From Bradyrhizobium sp. AUGA SZCCT0176 (GTDB taxonomy: Bacteria > Pseudomonadota > Alphaproteobacteria > Rhizobiales > Xanthobacteraceae), in NCBI RefSeq assembly GCF_018130145.1, contig NZ_JAFCMB010000001.1:682001-746000 (forward strand): a DNA stretch of 64,000 nt. The letters are read 5' to 3'. Below are positions 50,747 through 60,457 of this stretch, in pieces. A program made the position numbers and the translations under genes. A model generated the notes under the pieces. That model was not told where the DNA came from and did not search any database. It saw nothing but the letters and a program-made list of their open reading frames with translations. Numbering within the stretch: the stretch's first letter is position 1; each line of letters starts with the position of its first letter.

Positions 50747-51376
50747 ATGACCTACACCCTTCCGCCACTCAACGCGCTCCGCGCGTTCGAAGCCGCCGCG
50801 CGACATCTCAGCTTCAAACTGGCTGCGCACGAGCTGCATGTGACACCTGCCGCCGTCGGGCAGCAGGTGAAAGCGCTGGAGGCGCGCCTCGGCGTACGCC
50901 TGTTCGAGCGGCTGCATAAGCAGCTCATCCTGACCGTGGCCGGCCAGGCCTATCTGCCCGAGATATCCGACGGCTTTCGTCGCATTGCGGACGCGACCTC
51001 GCAATTGAAACCGGCGGGCGCGGTGCTGCTGCAGTTGGGGGTCCACGGCAGCTTCGACCTGCGCCGGCTGGAGTTGGCGGCGTTTCGCAGCGCGTATGCG
51101 GAAATCGGCTTGCGGGTGCTGCAGCCCGCTGGCCTGCACGAACTGGTCGAGGGCAAAGTCGACCTGCTGATAGCCCGCGGTCTTGGCCACCATCCGGGCT
51201 ATCGCTGCGACCGCGTCAATGAGGGATCCGGTTTGGGCGATTGGCTGATTGCGCCTGAAGGCACCGCGGATTGTCCCGAAATCGTCAGCTTCCGCGATTG
51301 GCTGCGCGCTCTGCCGGTCGAGAACCCGCTCGAAGTCCATCGCCGCCCTCGTCTGGTCGGCAACATCAGAAGTTGA
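50747..51376 (+). CDS. Short LysR-type regulator (GcvA-like HTH)
   Basis: A 209-residue protein. The N-terminal winged helix LNALRAFEAAARHLSFKLAA, then HELHVTPAAVGQQVKALE, is that of GcvA-like LysR regulators. The effector domain is much reduced: after residue 90 only about 120 residues remain instead of about 210, and the region between LLIARGLG and the C-terminal FRDWLRAL is compressed. It may be an internal deletion that kept the frame, or a natural short form. It lies 7 nt before an aldo/keto reductase gene and divergent from the ATC-hydrolase-like gene. Confidence 0.75.
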   Translation: MTYTLPPLNALRAFEAAARHLSFKLAAHELHVTPAAVGQQVKALEARLGVRLFERLHKQLILTVAGQAYLPEISDGFRRIADATSQLKPAGAVLLQLGVHGSFDLRRLELAAFRSAYAEIGLRVLQPAGLHELVEGKVDLLIARGLGHHPGYRCDRVNEGSGLGDWLIAPEGTADCPEIVSFRDWLRALPVENPLEVHRRPRLVGNIRS

Positions 51377-51383
51377 GGCGATC

Positions 51384-52226
51384 GTGAAGCAGAAAAAATT
51401 CGGCGTCAAAGGCCCGGAAGTGTCCGTCATCGGGCAGGGCACCTGGTACATCGATCGCGGCGACCGCAAGAGCGCGGTCGCAGCACTATGCCGCGGCATC
51501 GAGCTCGGCATGACCCATGTCGACACCGCCGAAATGTACGGTGACGCGGAGCTGGTGATCGCCGAGGCGATTACGGCAGGCAAGCGCGAGGATCTCTATC
51601 TCGTCTCCAAGGTGCTGCCGAGCAACGCGTCGCGTCGCGGCACCATTGCCGCCTGCGAGCGATCGCTGAAGCGGCTGAAGACCGATCACCTCGATTGCTA
51701 TCTGCTGCACTGGCGCGGATCCCATGAGCTTGAAGATACCGTGGCTGCGTTCGATCAGTTGATATCAGCCGGAAAAATCCGCTCATGGGGTGTCAGCAAT
51801 TTCGACACCGACGATCTCCACGAACTGCTGGCGGTCGCCGGTGAGGGCAGGATCGCCTGCAACCAGGTGCTCTATCATTTGCAGGAGCGCGCGATCGAGC
51901 ATGCTGTCATCCCGTGGTGCGAACGGCACGGCGTTGCCGTCGTCGCCTATTCACCGTTCGGTCACAACGATTTTCCCTCGCCGCACAGCAGGGAAGGCGA
52001 GGTGTTGCAGGCGATTGCCGATGCGCGCCGCGTCACCGCGCGGCAGATCGCGCTTGCATTTCTGACGCGCATTCCAGCGGTGTTTGCAATTCCGAAAGCC
52101 GCGAGCGCGGAGCATGCCGCGGATAATGCGGCGGCGGGAAAGTTGACGCTGAGCGCCAGCGAGATCGAAGCCCTCGACAACGCTTTTCCGCGTGGCCCGA
52201 AGCCGCGCGGTCTGCCTATGCTGTAG
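51384..52226 (+). CDS. Aldo/keto reductase
   Basis: A 280-residue NADPH-dependent TIM-barrel reductase. The catalytic tetrad is visible as Asp (HVDTAEMYGD), Tyr in the same motif, Lys (LVSKVLPSN) and His (YLLHWRGS). GVSNFDTDDL, YHLQERAIEH and AIPKAASAEHAADN complete the cofactor site. The GTG at 51384 is preferred because TTGAGGCG lies 5 nt upstream and it follows the LysR stop by 7 nt, so the two are probably co-transcribed. It reduces aldehydes or ketones; the substrate is unknown. Confidence 0.88.
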   Translation: MKQKKFGVKGPEVSVIGQGTWYIDRGDRKSAVAALCRGIELGMTHVDTAEMYGDAELVIAEAITAGKREDLYLVSKVLPSNASRRGTIAACERSLKRLKTDHLDCYLLHWRGSHELEDTVAAFDQLISAGKIRSWGVSNFDTDDLHELLAVAGEGRIACNQVLYHLQERAIEHAVIPWCERHGVAVVAYSPFGHNDFPSPHSREGEVLQAIADARRVTARQIALAFLTRIPAVFAIPKAASAEHAADNAAAGKLTLSASEIEALDNAFPRGPKPRGLPML

Positions 52227-52362
52227 TGAACACATTTCACCTTGCGTCATGCCCGGCCATGACAGGCATCTTGTAGCGGGGCACGGTTCTTAACAAAGTG
52301 TTGCAATCGCGCCCTCAGCGCATATCCGCATCCCGTTATCGGACCTTGTTGTTCCTCCTCAA

Positions 52363-53406
52363 ATGGCGTTTTTTAGAGCCTCGCCCGATTCGATCATTAT
52401 TGCTTTCGAGATTGCCGTGACACCGCCCCCCGCCGCAGCCGCCAGGCTGGACAGCGCGCCATTGCCGTTGCCCGAGAAGAAGTACTCGACCCCCAAAGCG
52501 CCCGCTCGTGCTGATCGTCCGTTCAAGGGCATCGCGCTGATCCTGGCGTCGACGGTCTTCCTCGGCATCTCGGACGTGACGGCGAAATATCTGTCCGCGA
52601 CGCTGCCTTCGATCGAGATCGCGTGGATCCGGTTCGTGGTGTTCGCCATGATCATGACGCCGGCGATGCTGCCGGGCTCGCCGCTGTTCGCGCTGCAAAC
52701 CAAACGGCCCGGCCTGCAGTTGATGCGTGGCCTGACCGTGCTGGCCTCTTCGCTGTTCTTCATCTCCGGCCTTCGGTTTCTCCCCATCGCGGAAGCCTCC
52801 GCCACCGGCTTCGTCGCGCCGCTGCTCGTTACCGCGCTGTCGATCGTGTTTCTGAACGAGAAGGTCGGCATGCGGCGCTGGATCGCGACCGGCGTCGGCC
52901 TGATCGGCGTCATCATTATCCTGCGGCCGGGCACCGGTGCGTTTCACCCCGCCGCGTTCTTTCCGCTGGTCTCGGCGCTGGCCTGGGCCTGCACGCTGAT
53001 CATGACGCGGATGATGAGCGGCACCGAGCGCGCCATCACCGTGATGACCTATTCGTCGATCGCGGGCGTCTGCATCCTCTCTGCATTGGTGCCGTTCGTC
53101 TGGGTGACGCCGAGCTGGCACGACATCGCTTCCGGCGTCTTCATCGGCGTCGCCTCGACCGCGGGACAGTGGATCGTGGTGCTGGCGTTCCGTTACGCCG
53201 ACGCCTCGGTGCTGGCGCCGTTCTCCTACACGCAATTGCTCTGGGTCAGCATCCTCGGCTTCCTGATCTTCGGCGAGGTGCCTGACGTCTACACCGTGAC
53301 CGGCGCCTGCTTCATCGTCGCCAGCGGCCTCTACACCGCCCATCGCGAACGGGTGCGCCGCTCGCAGCTTCTGACGGTAGCGGCCGAGTCGTCTCCGAAC
53401 GCCTGA
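52363..53406 (+). CDS. EamA/DMT-superfamily transporter
   Basis: A protein of up to 347 residues with ten hydrophobic helices in two EamA repeats (about residues 52-175 and 190-330). The N-terminal 50 residues are Ala/Pro-rich and probably cytoplasmic. FLGISDVTAKYLSATLPSIE and AEASATGFVAPLLVTALSIVFLNEKVGMRR (in part) are typical of S-adenosylmethionine- or metabolite-type exporters. The ATG at 52363 has no clear ribosome site; the GTG at 52417 (329 residues) is an equal candidate. It is a single gene. Confidence 0.82.
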   Translation: MAFFRASPDSIIIAFEIAVTPPPAAAARLDSAPLPLPEKKYSTPKAPARADRPFKGIALILASTVFLGISDVTAKYLSATLPSIEIAWIRFVVFAMIMTPAMLPGSPLFALQTKRPGLQLMRGLTVLASSLFFISGLRFLPIAEASATGFVAPLLVTALSIVFLNEKVGMRRWIATGVGLIGVIIILRPGTGAFHPAAFFPLVSALAWACTLIMTRMMSGTERAITVMTYSSIAGVCILSALVPFVWVTPSWHDIASGVFIGVASTAGQWIVVLAFRYADASVLAPFSYTQLLWVSILGFLIFGEVPDVYTVTGACFIVASGLYTAHRERVRRSQLLTVAAESSPNA

Positions 53407-53607
53407 GCGGTCCCGGCCGGCGACCTTGCGCTGGATGAGAAGGATCGCGCTCTAAGCGTTGCCCGGGTACCACAGTGTGTCCGGAAAACATCCATTTTCC
53501 GATGCCAGAACAAGGGATTCCCGCCAAACCGTCATTGTACGGGGGAACCCCATGCTAGGTTGTGCCCGGACAGCGCCAGAGAGCGCTGGGGGTAATGGGG
53601 TTTGGGC

Positions 53608-56600
53608 GTGCTTTTTCGATCGGCATCGGGCGTGGAAAAGCGGCTGCGGCAACGCGCGGCTGGGCTGTTGTTTGGCTGTGGCCTGGCGGTCGCGGCGGTG
53701 CCGGCGGCTCACGCCCAATCCATCTGGGGCGGCACCACGACCACGTCCGACTATAACCTCGGCACCAACTGGACTCCGGCTACCGCGCCGGTCGCTGCGG
53801 GGCAGCCGGCTGTTTTCGAGGCGACGGGGTCGGACGCCATTATCGTGACAGGAGCCATTGCGCCCGATTCCTGGACGTTCAATGCCAACTCGCAATCATT
53901 CTCGATCAGCGGCGGAGACGTCAACTTCAGCTCGGCGGGACCAGGCGGCGGCATCATGAACAACGCCAATGCCGGCCAGTTCATCGGCATTTCCAACAAT
54001 ATCGGGGAATCGGTTGCGGGCGTCGGGGTGTGGCAACTGGGAGCGAGCACGCTGATCCTCTCCGGTGTCAACACCTATACCGGCGGCACGATGATCTTCG
54101 GCGGCACGGTGCAGGTCACCAACGCCAATTCGGTCGGCACTGGCCCTGTGTTTATGAACGGTGGCACGTTCCAGAGCAACGGTGCCGGCAACCTGACCTT
54201 CACCAACGACTTTTCCGTCGCCAGCGGCGGTGGCACCGTCGACGTCAACAGCACGGTCCTGACGCTCTCGGGTGTCATCAACGACATTGGCGCGGGCGCT
54301 GTGTTGAACATCACCGATTCCAGCTTCAGTTTCGGCACCGCAGTGCTTTCCGGCAACAATACCTTTGCCGGCGCCCTGAATGTGATCGGCGCCAGGGTGC
54401 AGGCGACCAACGCCAATTCGATCGGCAATGCGACGGTGACGCTCGACAATGGTGCGTTCCAGGCCGGTGCCGCCGCCCTGACCTTCTTCAACGACGTCAA
54501 GATCAACACCGGCGGCGGCATCATCGATGCCAACGGCAACACGCTGTTCATGGCGGGCACCATCAGCAACGGCAACGGCGCGGGCGCGCTGCAGATCGTC
54601 GACACCACCGGCGGCAGCTCCGGCGTCGTCAGTCTGGCCGGCACCAATACCTATACCGGTGGTACCACCGTGATCGGCACCACGCTGCAGGTCACCAACA
54701 GCAGCTCGGTCGGCACCGGAACGGTGACGCTCGATGGCGGCCAGTTCCAGGCCGATGGTTTCGGCGACATCACCTTCACCAATAATTTCAGGATCAACAA
54801 CTCCGCCGGCGGCGGTGCGATCGACGCCAACAACGTCACGCTGACCATCGCCGGCAACATCTCCGACGGTGTCGGCGCCGGCCAGCTGACGGTGCTGGAC
54901 AGTGCGGGCCTCGGCAACGGCACCGTCGTTCTGCTCGGTACCAACACCTACACCGGCGGCACGACCATCTGCGATTGCGCGACGCTGCAACTCGGCGACG
55001 CCACCCACACGGCGTCGATCGTCGGAACCGTCTTCAACGAGGGCCGGCTGTTCATCGTCAACGCCAACATGGCGGGCGTTACGTCGATCACCAACGACGC
55101 CTCGTTCGGGTTCGGCGTCACGACGTTCATGGGCAGCAATACCGCCGGCACCGTTGCGATCACCAACCAGGCCTTTGGCTCCACGGTGTTCCTCGAGACC
55201 AGCAGCGCCGGCAGCGCCACCATCATCAATACCACGGCTGGCACCACGGTGTTCGGTCAGGCCGGCGGCATCGAAACCAGCACAGCCGGCAAAGCAACGA
55301 TCCAGAACAATCTCGGTGGCGAGACCACTTTCTTTGCCAGCACCAGTGCCGGCAACGCGAGCATCGTCAACGAACTCGGCGGCAGGACGTCGTTTGGTCT
55401 GGCCGTAGGAACGGATACTTCGACCGCCGGCAGCGCCACGATCACCAACAATAATTTCGGGTTTACGGAGTTCAACGCATTCTCCACCGCCGGCAATGCG
55501 ACCATCACGACCAACAACGGCGGCGTCACCAATTTCTGGGACAACAGCACCGCCGGCAACGCCAAAATCGTGACCAACGACGGCGGCATAACCAGATTCC
55601 TGGACAATGCCAACGGCGGAACCGCGCAGTTCATCACCAATGGCACCGGCGAGGTCAACTTCGGCGGCAGCATTGGTCCGGGTAGTGATGGACGCATCAC
55701 GGTAGGCTCGCTTGCCGGTTCCGGCACTTACTATATCGGTGGCGGCAATACCCTGCTCGTCGGTGGAAACAACCTCTCCACCGAGGTGACCGGCGTGATT
55801 GCCGATGATTGCGGTTGCTTCCCGGGTCCCGGTTCGCTGGAGAAGGTCGGCACCGGAAATCTGATCCTGTCCGGCATCAACGCCTACACCGGCAGCACGA
55901 CGGTGAACGGCGGCATACTCACCGTCAACGGTTCGATCGCCTCGTCGAGCGGTGTGACCGTCAACGCCGGCGGCACGCTCGGCGGCAACGGCATCGTCAG
56001 CAGCACCACCATCAACGGTGGCACGCTGGCGCCGGGCAACTCGGTCGGCCTGCTCACGGTGCAGGGCAGTCTGGCATTCACCGCCGCGGCCAGTTATCTG
56101 GTCGAGGTCTCGGGAGCCACCGCCGACCGCACCAATGTGACGGGAGCCGCGACGCTCGGCGGCGCGACCGTCAATGCGAGCTTCGGACCCGGCAACGTGG
56201 TCAAGCAATACACCATCCTCAACGCTGCAGGCGGCGTTGGCGGCACGTTCAATCCGGTGGTCGGCATCAACGCGCCGAACTTCAAACCCACCCTGAGCTA
56301 CGACCTCAACAATGTTTATCTCAATCTCGCACTGAGCTTTGGCCCTGGCCTCACCCCCAACCAGCAGAACGTCGGCAACGCGCTGACGAATGCTTTCAAT
56401 GCGGGTAGCGGTGTTCCGGTCGCGGTCGGCTCCCTGACATCCGCCGGCCTGACGCAGATATCGGGCGAGCTGGCGACCGGATCGCAGCAGTCGACCTTCG
56501 ACGCGATGAACATCTTCCTCGGCCTGTTGACCGATCCCTTCATCGCCGGCCGCAGTGGCGGCGCGAGCGTGGGCGGCAGCGGCGCGACGCCCTTCACGGA

Positions 56601-57546
56601 AGAGAGCGGTTCATACGCCTATGCGGCGAAGCGGCAGGGCACTGCGCGCGACGCCTTCGCCAAATTCCCGACCAAGGCCGATGTCGCGCGAAACGATCTG
56701 TTCGATCAGCGCTGGAGCGTGTGGGGTTCGGCCTTTGGCGGCGGCAGCAACAGCGATGGCAACGCCAATCTCGGATCGAACAACGCCGCGGTGCGCGCGT
56801 TCGGTCTCGCCGCCGGCGCGGACTACCGGATCTCGCCATCGACGCTGGTCGGCTTCGCCCTGGCCGGCGGCGGCACCAATTTCAACGTCAATGGCTCGGG
56901 CTACGGGCGGTCGGACCTGTTCCAGGCCGGCGCCTTCGTGCGCCACAATGTCGGTGCGGCCTATGTCACCGCCGCGGCGGTTTATGGCTGGCAGGATGTG
57001 ACGACGGATCGCACCGTCACCGTGGCCGGCGTCGACCGCTTGCGCGCCGAGTTCAACGCCAATGCCTGGTCCGGACGCGTCGAAGGCGGCTACCGCTACG
57101 TCACGCCCTGGATGGGCATCACGCCCTATGCCGCCGGCCAGTTCACCACCTATCAATTGCCGGCCTATGCCGAACAGGTGCTGTCGGGTTCGAATGCCTT
57201 TGCGCTGAACTATGCGGCCAAGGATGTCACGACAGGGCGCAGCGAACTCGGCGTCCGGCTCGACCGCTCCTTTGCGATGCAGAGCGCGGTCCTCACGCTG
57301 CGCGGCCGCGCTGCCTGGGCGCATAATTTCAACACCGATCGCAGCATCACGGCGCTGTTCCAGTCGGTGCCCGGCGCCACCTTCCTCGTGAGCGGCGCGG
57401 CGCAGGCTCCGAACACCGCGCTGACTACGGCCTCCGCCGAAATGAAATGGCTGAACGGCTGGTCCGCCGCCGCTACCTTCGAAGGCGAGTTCTCCGACAT
57501 CACCCGCTCCTATGCCGGCAAGGGCGTCATCCGCTACACTTGGTAA
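53608..57546 (+). CDS. Type V autotransporter adhesin-like protein with repeat passenger
   Basis: A protein of about 1312 residues. The signal peptide ends AAHAQ at about residue 36. The passenger has a set of units of about 97 residues that start with LSG-N-TYTGGT (residues about 150, 246, 342 and 441, with another at about 754), typical of autotransporter-associated beta strands. Residues about 490-690 form a second array of repeats of about 20-25 residues with STAGNATI and NNGG motifs. The last 280 residues are the outer-membrane barrel, ending in VIRYTW with a terminal aromatic. Two short cysteine pairs (CDC near 450 and CGC near 735) are odd for this family. The GTG at 53608 follows GGGG by 7 nt. 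Confidence 0.85.
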   Translation: MLFRSASGVEKRLRQRAAGLLFGCGLAVAAVPAAHAQSIWGGTTTTSDYNLGTNWTPATAPVAAGQPAVFEATGSDAIIVTGAIAPDSWTFNANSQSFSISGGDVNFSSAGPGGGIMNNANAGQFIGISNNIGESVAGVGVWQLGASTLILSGVNTYTGGTMIFGGTVQVTNANSVGTGPVFMNGGTFQSNGAGNLTFTNDFSVASGGGTVDVNSTVLTLSGVINDIGAGAVLNITDSSFSFGTAVLSGNNTFAGALNVIGARVQATNANSIGNATVTLDNGAFQAGAAALTFFNDVKINTGGGIIDANGNTLFMAGTISNGNGAGALQIVDTTGGSSGVVSLAGTNTYTGGTTVIGTTLQVTNSSSVGTGTVTLDGGQFQADGFGDITFTNNFRINNSAGGGAIDANNVTLTIAGNISDGVGAGQLTVLDSAGLGNGTVVLLGTNTYTGGTTICDCATLQLGDATHTASIVGTVFNEGRLFIVNANMAGVTSITNDASFGFGVTTFMGSNTAGTVAITNQAFGSTVFLETSSAGSATIINTTAGTTVFGQAGGIETSTAGKATIQNNLGGETTFFASTSAGNASIVNELGGRTSFGLAVGTDTSTAGSATITNNNFGFTEFNAFSTAGNATITTNNGGVTNFWDNSTAGNAKIVTNDGGITRFLDNANGGTAQFITNGTGEVNFGGSIGPGSDGRITVGSLAGSGTYYIGGGNTLLVGGNNLSTEVTGVIADDCGCFPGPGSLEKVGTGNLILSGINAYTGSTTVNGGILTVNGSIASSSGVTVNAGGTLGGNGIVSSTTINGGTLAPGNSVGLLTVQGSLAFTAAASYLVEVSGATADRTNVTGAATLGGATVNASFGPGNVVKQYTILNAAGGVGGTFNPVVGINAPNFKPTLSYDLNNVYLNLALSFGPGLTPNQQNVGNALTNAFNAGSGVPVAVGSLTSAGLTQISGELATGSQQSTFDAMNIFLGLLTDPFIAGRSGGASVGGSGATPFTEESGSYAYAAKRQGTARDAFAKFPTKADVARNDLFDQRWSVWGSAFGGGSNSDGNANLGSNNAAVRAFGLAAGADYRISPSTLVGFALAGGGTNFNVNGSGYGRSDLFQAGAFVRHNVGAAYVTAAAVYGWQDVTTDRTVTVAGVDRLRAEFNANAWSGRVEGGYRYVTPWMGITPYAAGQFTTYQLPAYAEQVLSGSNAFALNYAAKDVTTGRSELGVRLDRSFAMQSAVLTLRGRAAWAHNFNTDRSITALFQSVPGATFLVSGAAQAPNTALTTASAEMKWLNGWSAAATFEGEFSDITRSYAGKGVIRYTW

Positions 57547-57644
57547 CGCCGTCTTCCGGGGTAAACCGCCGCCTGTTTTCGTTCTTTCCTTCTGCAACCA
57601 GCTGTGGGAAAGGAAAAGACAACGAATAACAGGAGAGAACGCCG

Positions 57645-58727
57645 ATGCGGGCTGCAATCTTCCGGAACGGTGAGATCGTCGTCGACCAGATGCCGGAGCC
57701 CAAGCCGGGCGCCGGCATGGTGCTCGTCAAATCATTGGCCTGCGGCATTTGCGGCTCCGATCTGCACGCGCGCAAGCACGCCCACCGCATGGTCGAACTT
57801 GCAAAACATTTTCCCGGCCGAAAGCCGATGGACCTTTCGCGTGACGTCGTGTTCGGCCACGAATTCTGCTGCGAAATTCTCGACTATGGTCCGGGCACCA
57901 CGCGAAAACTCAAGGCCGGCACCAGGGTATGCTCGCTGCCGGCGCTGCTGACCGCGGAAGGCCCGCAGGGCATCGGCTATTCCAACGACAATGTCGGCGC
58001 CTATGCCGAGCGCATGCTGCTCAGCGAAGCGCTGCTGCTGGAAGTCCCGAACGGCCTGGCGGCCGAGCATGCGGCGCTGACCGAGCCGCTGGCGGTTGGC
58101 GTTCACGCGGTTGCCAAAGCCAATATCAGCGGCAACGAAGTGCCGCTGGTGATCGGCTGCGGCCCGGTGGGGCTCGCCGTCATCGCCGCCCTCAAGATCA
58201 AGGGGTTGCACCCGATCGTGGCGGCGGATTATTCGCCGGCGCGCCGGGCGCTGGCCGAAAAGCTTGGCGCCGACATCGTCGTGGACCCTGCGCGCACGCA
58301 ACCTTATACGACCTGGGCGGAGCACGCCGCGATGTCGCCGGAGGAAAAAGCCGCGCGGCCGCCGCTGCAGGCCCTGTTGCCGGCGCTGAAGCCTGCGCTG
58401 ATCTTCGAATGCGTCGGCATCCCCGGCGTGATCCAGCAGGTGTTCGAGGGTGCGCCGCGCGATGCGCGCATCGTCGTGGTCGGCGTCTGCATGGAGACCG
58501 ACCGTTCCGAGCCGATGCTTGGCATCCTCAAGGAGCTCAACGTCCAATATGTGCTCGGCTACACGCCGGATGAATTCGCCTATTCCTTGCGCCTGATCGC
58601 GGAAGGCGAGGTCGATGCGGCCTCGCTGGTGACCGCAAGCGTCGGCATCGACGGCGTCGCGCAGGCCTTTGCGGATCTGGCCAATCCGGAGCGGCATACC
58701 AAGATCATCGTGGAGCCGTGGCGGTGA
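57645..58727 (+). CDS. Zinc-type alcohol dehydrogenase-like oxidoreductase
   Basis: A 360-residue medium-chain dehydrogenase. Catalytic-site residues are CGICGSDLHARKH (Cys34 to about residue 46) and GHEFCCEI with the His-Glu pair (about 74-81). The NAD loop is IGCGPVGLAVIAALK. The structural zinc loop with four cysteines is missing; that region reads RVCSLPALLTAEGPQGIGYS. The N-terminal insert KHAHRMVELAKHFPGRK resembles threonine/sorbitol-like dehydrogenases of actinobacteria and Bradyrhizobium. It has AGGAGAG upstream and stands alone after the autotransporter gene. Confidence 0.83.
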   Translation: MRAAIFRNGEIVVDQMPEPKPGAGMVLVKSLACGICGSDLHARKHAHRMVELAKHFPGRKPMDLSRDVVFGHEFCCEILDYGPGTTRKLKAGTRVCSLPALLTAEGPQGIGYSNDNVGAYAERMLLSEALLLEVPNGLAAEHAALTEPLAVGVHAVAKANISGNEVPLVIGCGPVGLAVIAALKIKGLHPIVAADYSPARRALAEKLGADIVVDPARTQPYTTWAEHAAMSPEEKAARPPLQALLPALKPALIFECVGIPGVIQQVFEGAPRDARIVVVGVCMETDRSEPMLGILKELNVQYVLGYTPDEFAYSLRLIAEGEVDAASLVTASVGIDGVAQAFADLANPERHTKIIVEPWR

Positions 58728-58731
58728 TTCC

Positions 58732-58858
58732 GTCGTCCCGGACAAGCGAAGCGCGATCCGGGACCCATACGCCGCGGCAGTAGTTGTTGAGCGCAATGGT
58801 CGACGGTTTCTTTCAACAACAGACCGGGATTATGGGTCCTGGCGTTCGCCGGGACGAC
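58732..58858. repeat. Intergenic palindromic repeat, family D
   Basis: It starts GTCGTCCCGGACAAGCGAAG and ends GTTCGCCGGGACGAC. Inner pairs GGGACCCATA / TATGGGTCC and GTTGTTGA / TCAACAAC are also inverted. It ends 28 nt before the next start codon. Confidence 0.75.
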
Positions 58859-58886
58859 GGCGTGATCCGTGTGCTAGGCAGGGCCG

Positions 58887-60398
58887 ATGAACAGCACACC
58901 AGCCCAGCCAAAACCTCCCGTCGGTGCGATCGCGGCCGGTATCGTCCTCAGCGTCGTCATTCTCCTGCTATGGGCCCTGCAGCTGGTGACCGTGGCCAGC
59001 CTCGGTCAGAGCGATCCGGCGGGCAACGGCCTGGCGCAGGCCTATGCCGCGATCCAGATGATCGTGCTGTGGCTGCTGCTGATGGTCCTGACGATTCTCG
59101 CCGGCGCCAGAGGTGTAGCACCCCGGGCCGCCAAAATTGCCGCGCTTGTCATCGTTCCGGCTTCGGGTCTCGTTACGTCCGCGGCCGCCGGTTTGCTTTC
59201 GCGGCCTTTCGTCTCGCCGTTTTTGTGGCCAATCGTTATTCCGGCGCTGGTTCCGCCGCTGATCGTTATGTGGTGTCTGTTCGCGCTGTCGGCTGCGCGG
59301 TTGCGCGCAGGCACCATCCGGATTGTGGGCGGCGCCCTGCTGGCGATGGCCGTTGCGGTTTGCGTCTCGATCTGGCCGCTGTCGCACATGCGCAAGGCGG
59401 TGGACGATCAGGAGGTCGCCCGGCTGCAGCAATACGATACCGATCTCGCGCGCGTGGCCGCCAATGCGCCGCTATGGGAATGGACGCCGTTCCTCGACAC
59501 GCGTGACGGGACCAAGCAACAGAAGGTGCTCGACGATATTCGCAAGCTCGATCAGCGTCAGGTCCAGGCCGAAGCGATGCTTGAGCGTGGTGACTTTCCG
59601 CTTCGTTACCTCGCCTTCTTCGATCTCGATCCGACGCCGGCGCTGTGTGCGAAAGCCCGCGCGTTGCTCGGCAAGCGCGCTGAATCGCTGATGCTTGATA
59701 GCGCCAAGCCCCAACCCTATGCCGCGATCGCCGACCAGGTATCCGCTGCGCTCGCCGCGATGGGCTGGCTGGTCGGATATGGCTGTTCCTGCGATACGGA
59801 ATCGACGGCGTGGGAAACCATGGCGAAGGCGTATACCGACCCCCTCTACGACGTTCATCGCCTGGCCGAGCTTCGTGACCCCAAACAATTGGGACGAACT
59901 GCGCGGGAGCGTCCGGAGCGCTTCTCGATGTTGAACGCGCAGTCGCATTTGCGGGGATGGCTCAGGTTTGTCGATGAGGCGGGCCTGCAGGCGCAGGCGC
60001 TGGCCGGCGCCCGCCAGGTGGGCAGCCGCACCGCCGACGCCGTCGAAATCCTGCGCGACAAATACGACGAGGAAAGCCGCTGGAAACTGCAGCGCTTCCT
60101 CGTCAGGCTCGACCTCGAGGCGACGCAGCCTCTGTGCATGAACGCGCTGAGCGAGCTGCACGCCCAGTTTGCAAAAATCTACCGCCCGGCGCCGGCCGAC
60201 GAGCCGCGGCCCTATTCGGAACTGCTGCAACGGCTGGGGACCAGCGAGCAACTGCCCAATCTGATATGGCTGTCGCGGCATGGCTGCGCCGCGGGGCCCG
60301 AACTGGATGAGGCCATAGCGCTGGTGAAGGCGTATCAGGACTCGGCCGATCGGGCGAAAATGCTGGCAACGCTGACCGCGCTTCGATCGGCGCGTTAG
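58887..60398 (+). CDS. Hypothetical membrane protein with a large soluble C-terminal domain
   Basis: A 503-residue protein with no family that I recognise. Four to five hydrophobic helices fill residues about 14-175. The remaining 320 residues are soluble and helical, with repeated short segments that look like degenerate helical repeats (for example LRYLAFFDLDPTPALCAKAR and LVRLDLEATQPLCMNALSEL). Cysteines occur at similar places in these segments (ALC, GCSC, PLC, HGC). This suggests a repeat protein anchored in the inner membrane. It starts with ATG after AGGGCCG and lies between a repeat and an FAH-family gene. Confidence 0.65.
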   Translation: MNSTPAQPKPPVGAIAAGIVLSVVILLLWALQLVTVASLGQSDPAGNGLAQAYAAIQMIVLWLLLMVLTILAGARGVAPRAAKIAALVIVPASGLVTSAAAGLLSRPFVSPFLWPIVIPALVPPLIVMWCLFALSAARLRAGTIRIVGGALLAMAVAVCVSIWPLSHMRKAVDDQEVARLQQYDTDLARVAANAPLWEWTPFLDTRDGTKQQKVLDDIRKLDQRQVQAEAMLERGDFPLRYLAFFDLDPTPALCAKARALLGKRAESLMLDSAKPQPYAAIADQVSAALAAMGWLVGYGCSCDTESTAWETMAKAYTDPLYDVHRLAELRDPKQLGRTARERPERFSMLNAQSHLRGWLRFVDEAGLQAQALAGARQVGSRTADAVEILRDKYDEESRWKLQRFLVRLDLEATQPLCMNALSELHAQFAKIYRPAPADEPRPYSELLQRLGTSEQLPNLIWLSRHGCAAGPELDEAIALVKAYQDSADRAKMLATLTALRSAR

Positions 60399-60457
60399 CA
60401 CCAAAGCCGGCGCGCGTGTAGAGTGATAAAAAACCAGTCGCAAGGGGAGACGAGTAA

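Noticed and set aside
54058..55700. Regular DNA repeats that could suggest a CRISPR array
   Set aside because: The repeats are imperfect, lie inside a coding frame and encode protein repeats of about 97 and 20-25 residues; there are no constant repeats with unique spacers and no cas genes.
53896..56208. A 770-codon open frame on the minus strand
   Set aside because: It is antisense to the autotransporter passenger; its repeats only mirror the passenger repeats and no family motif is visible.
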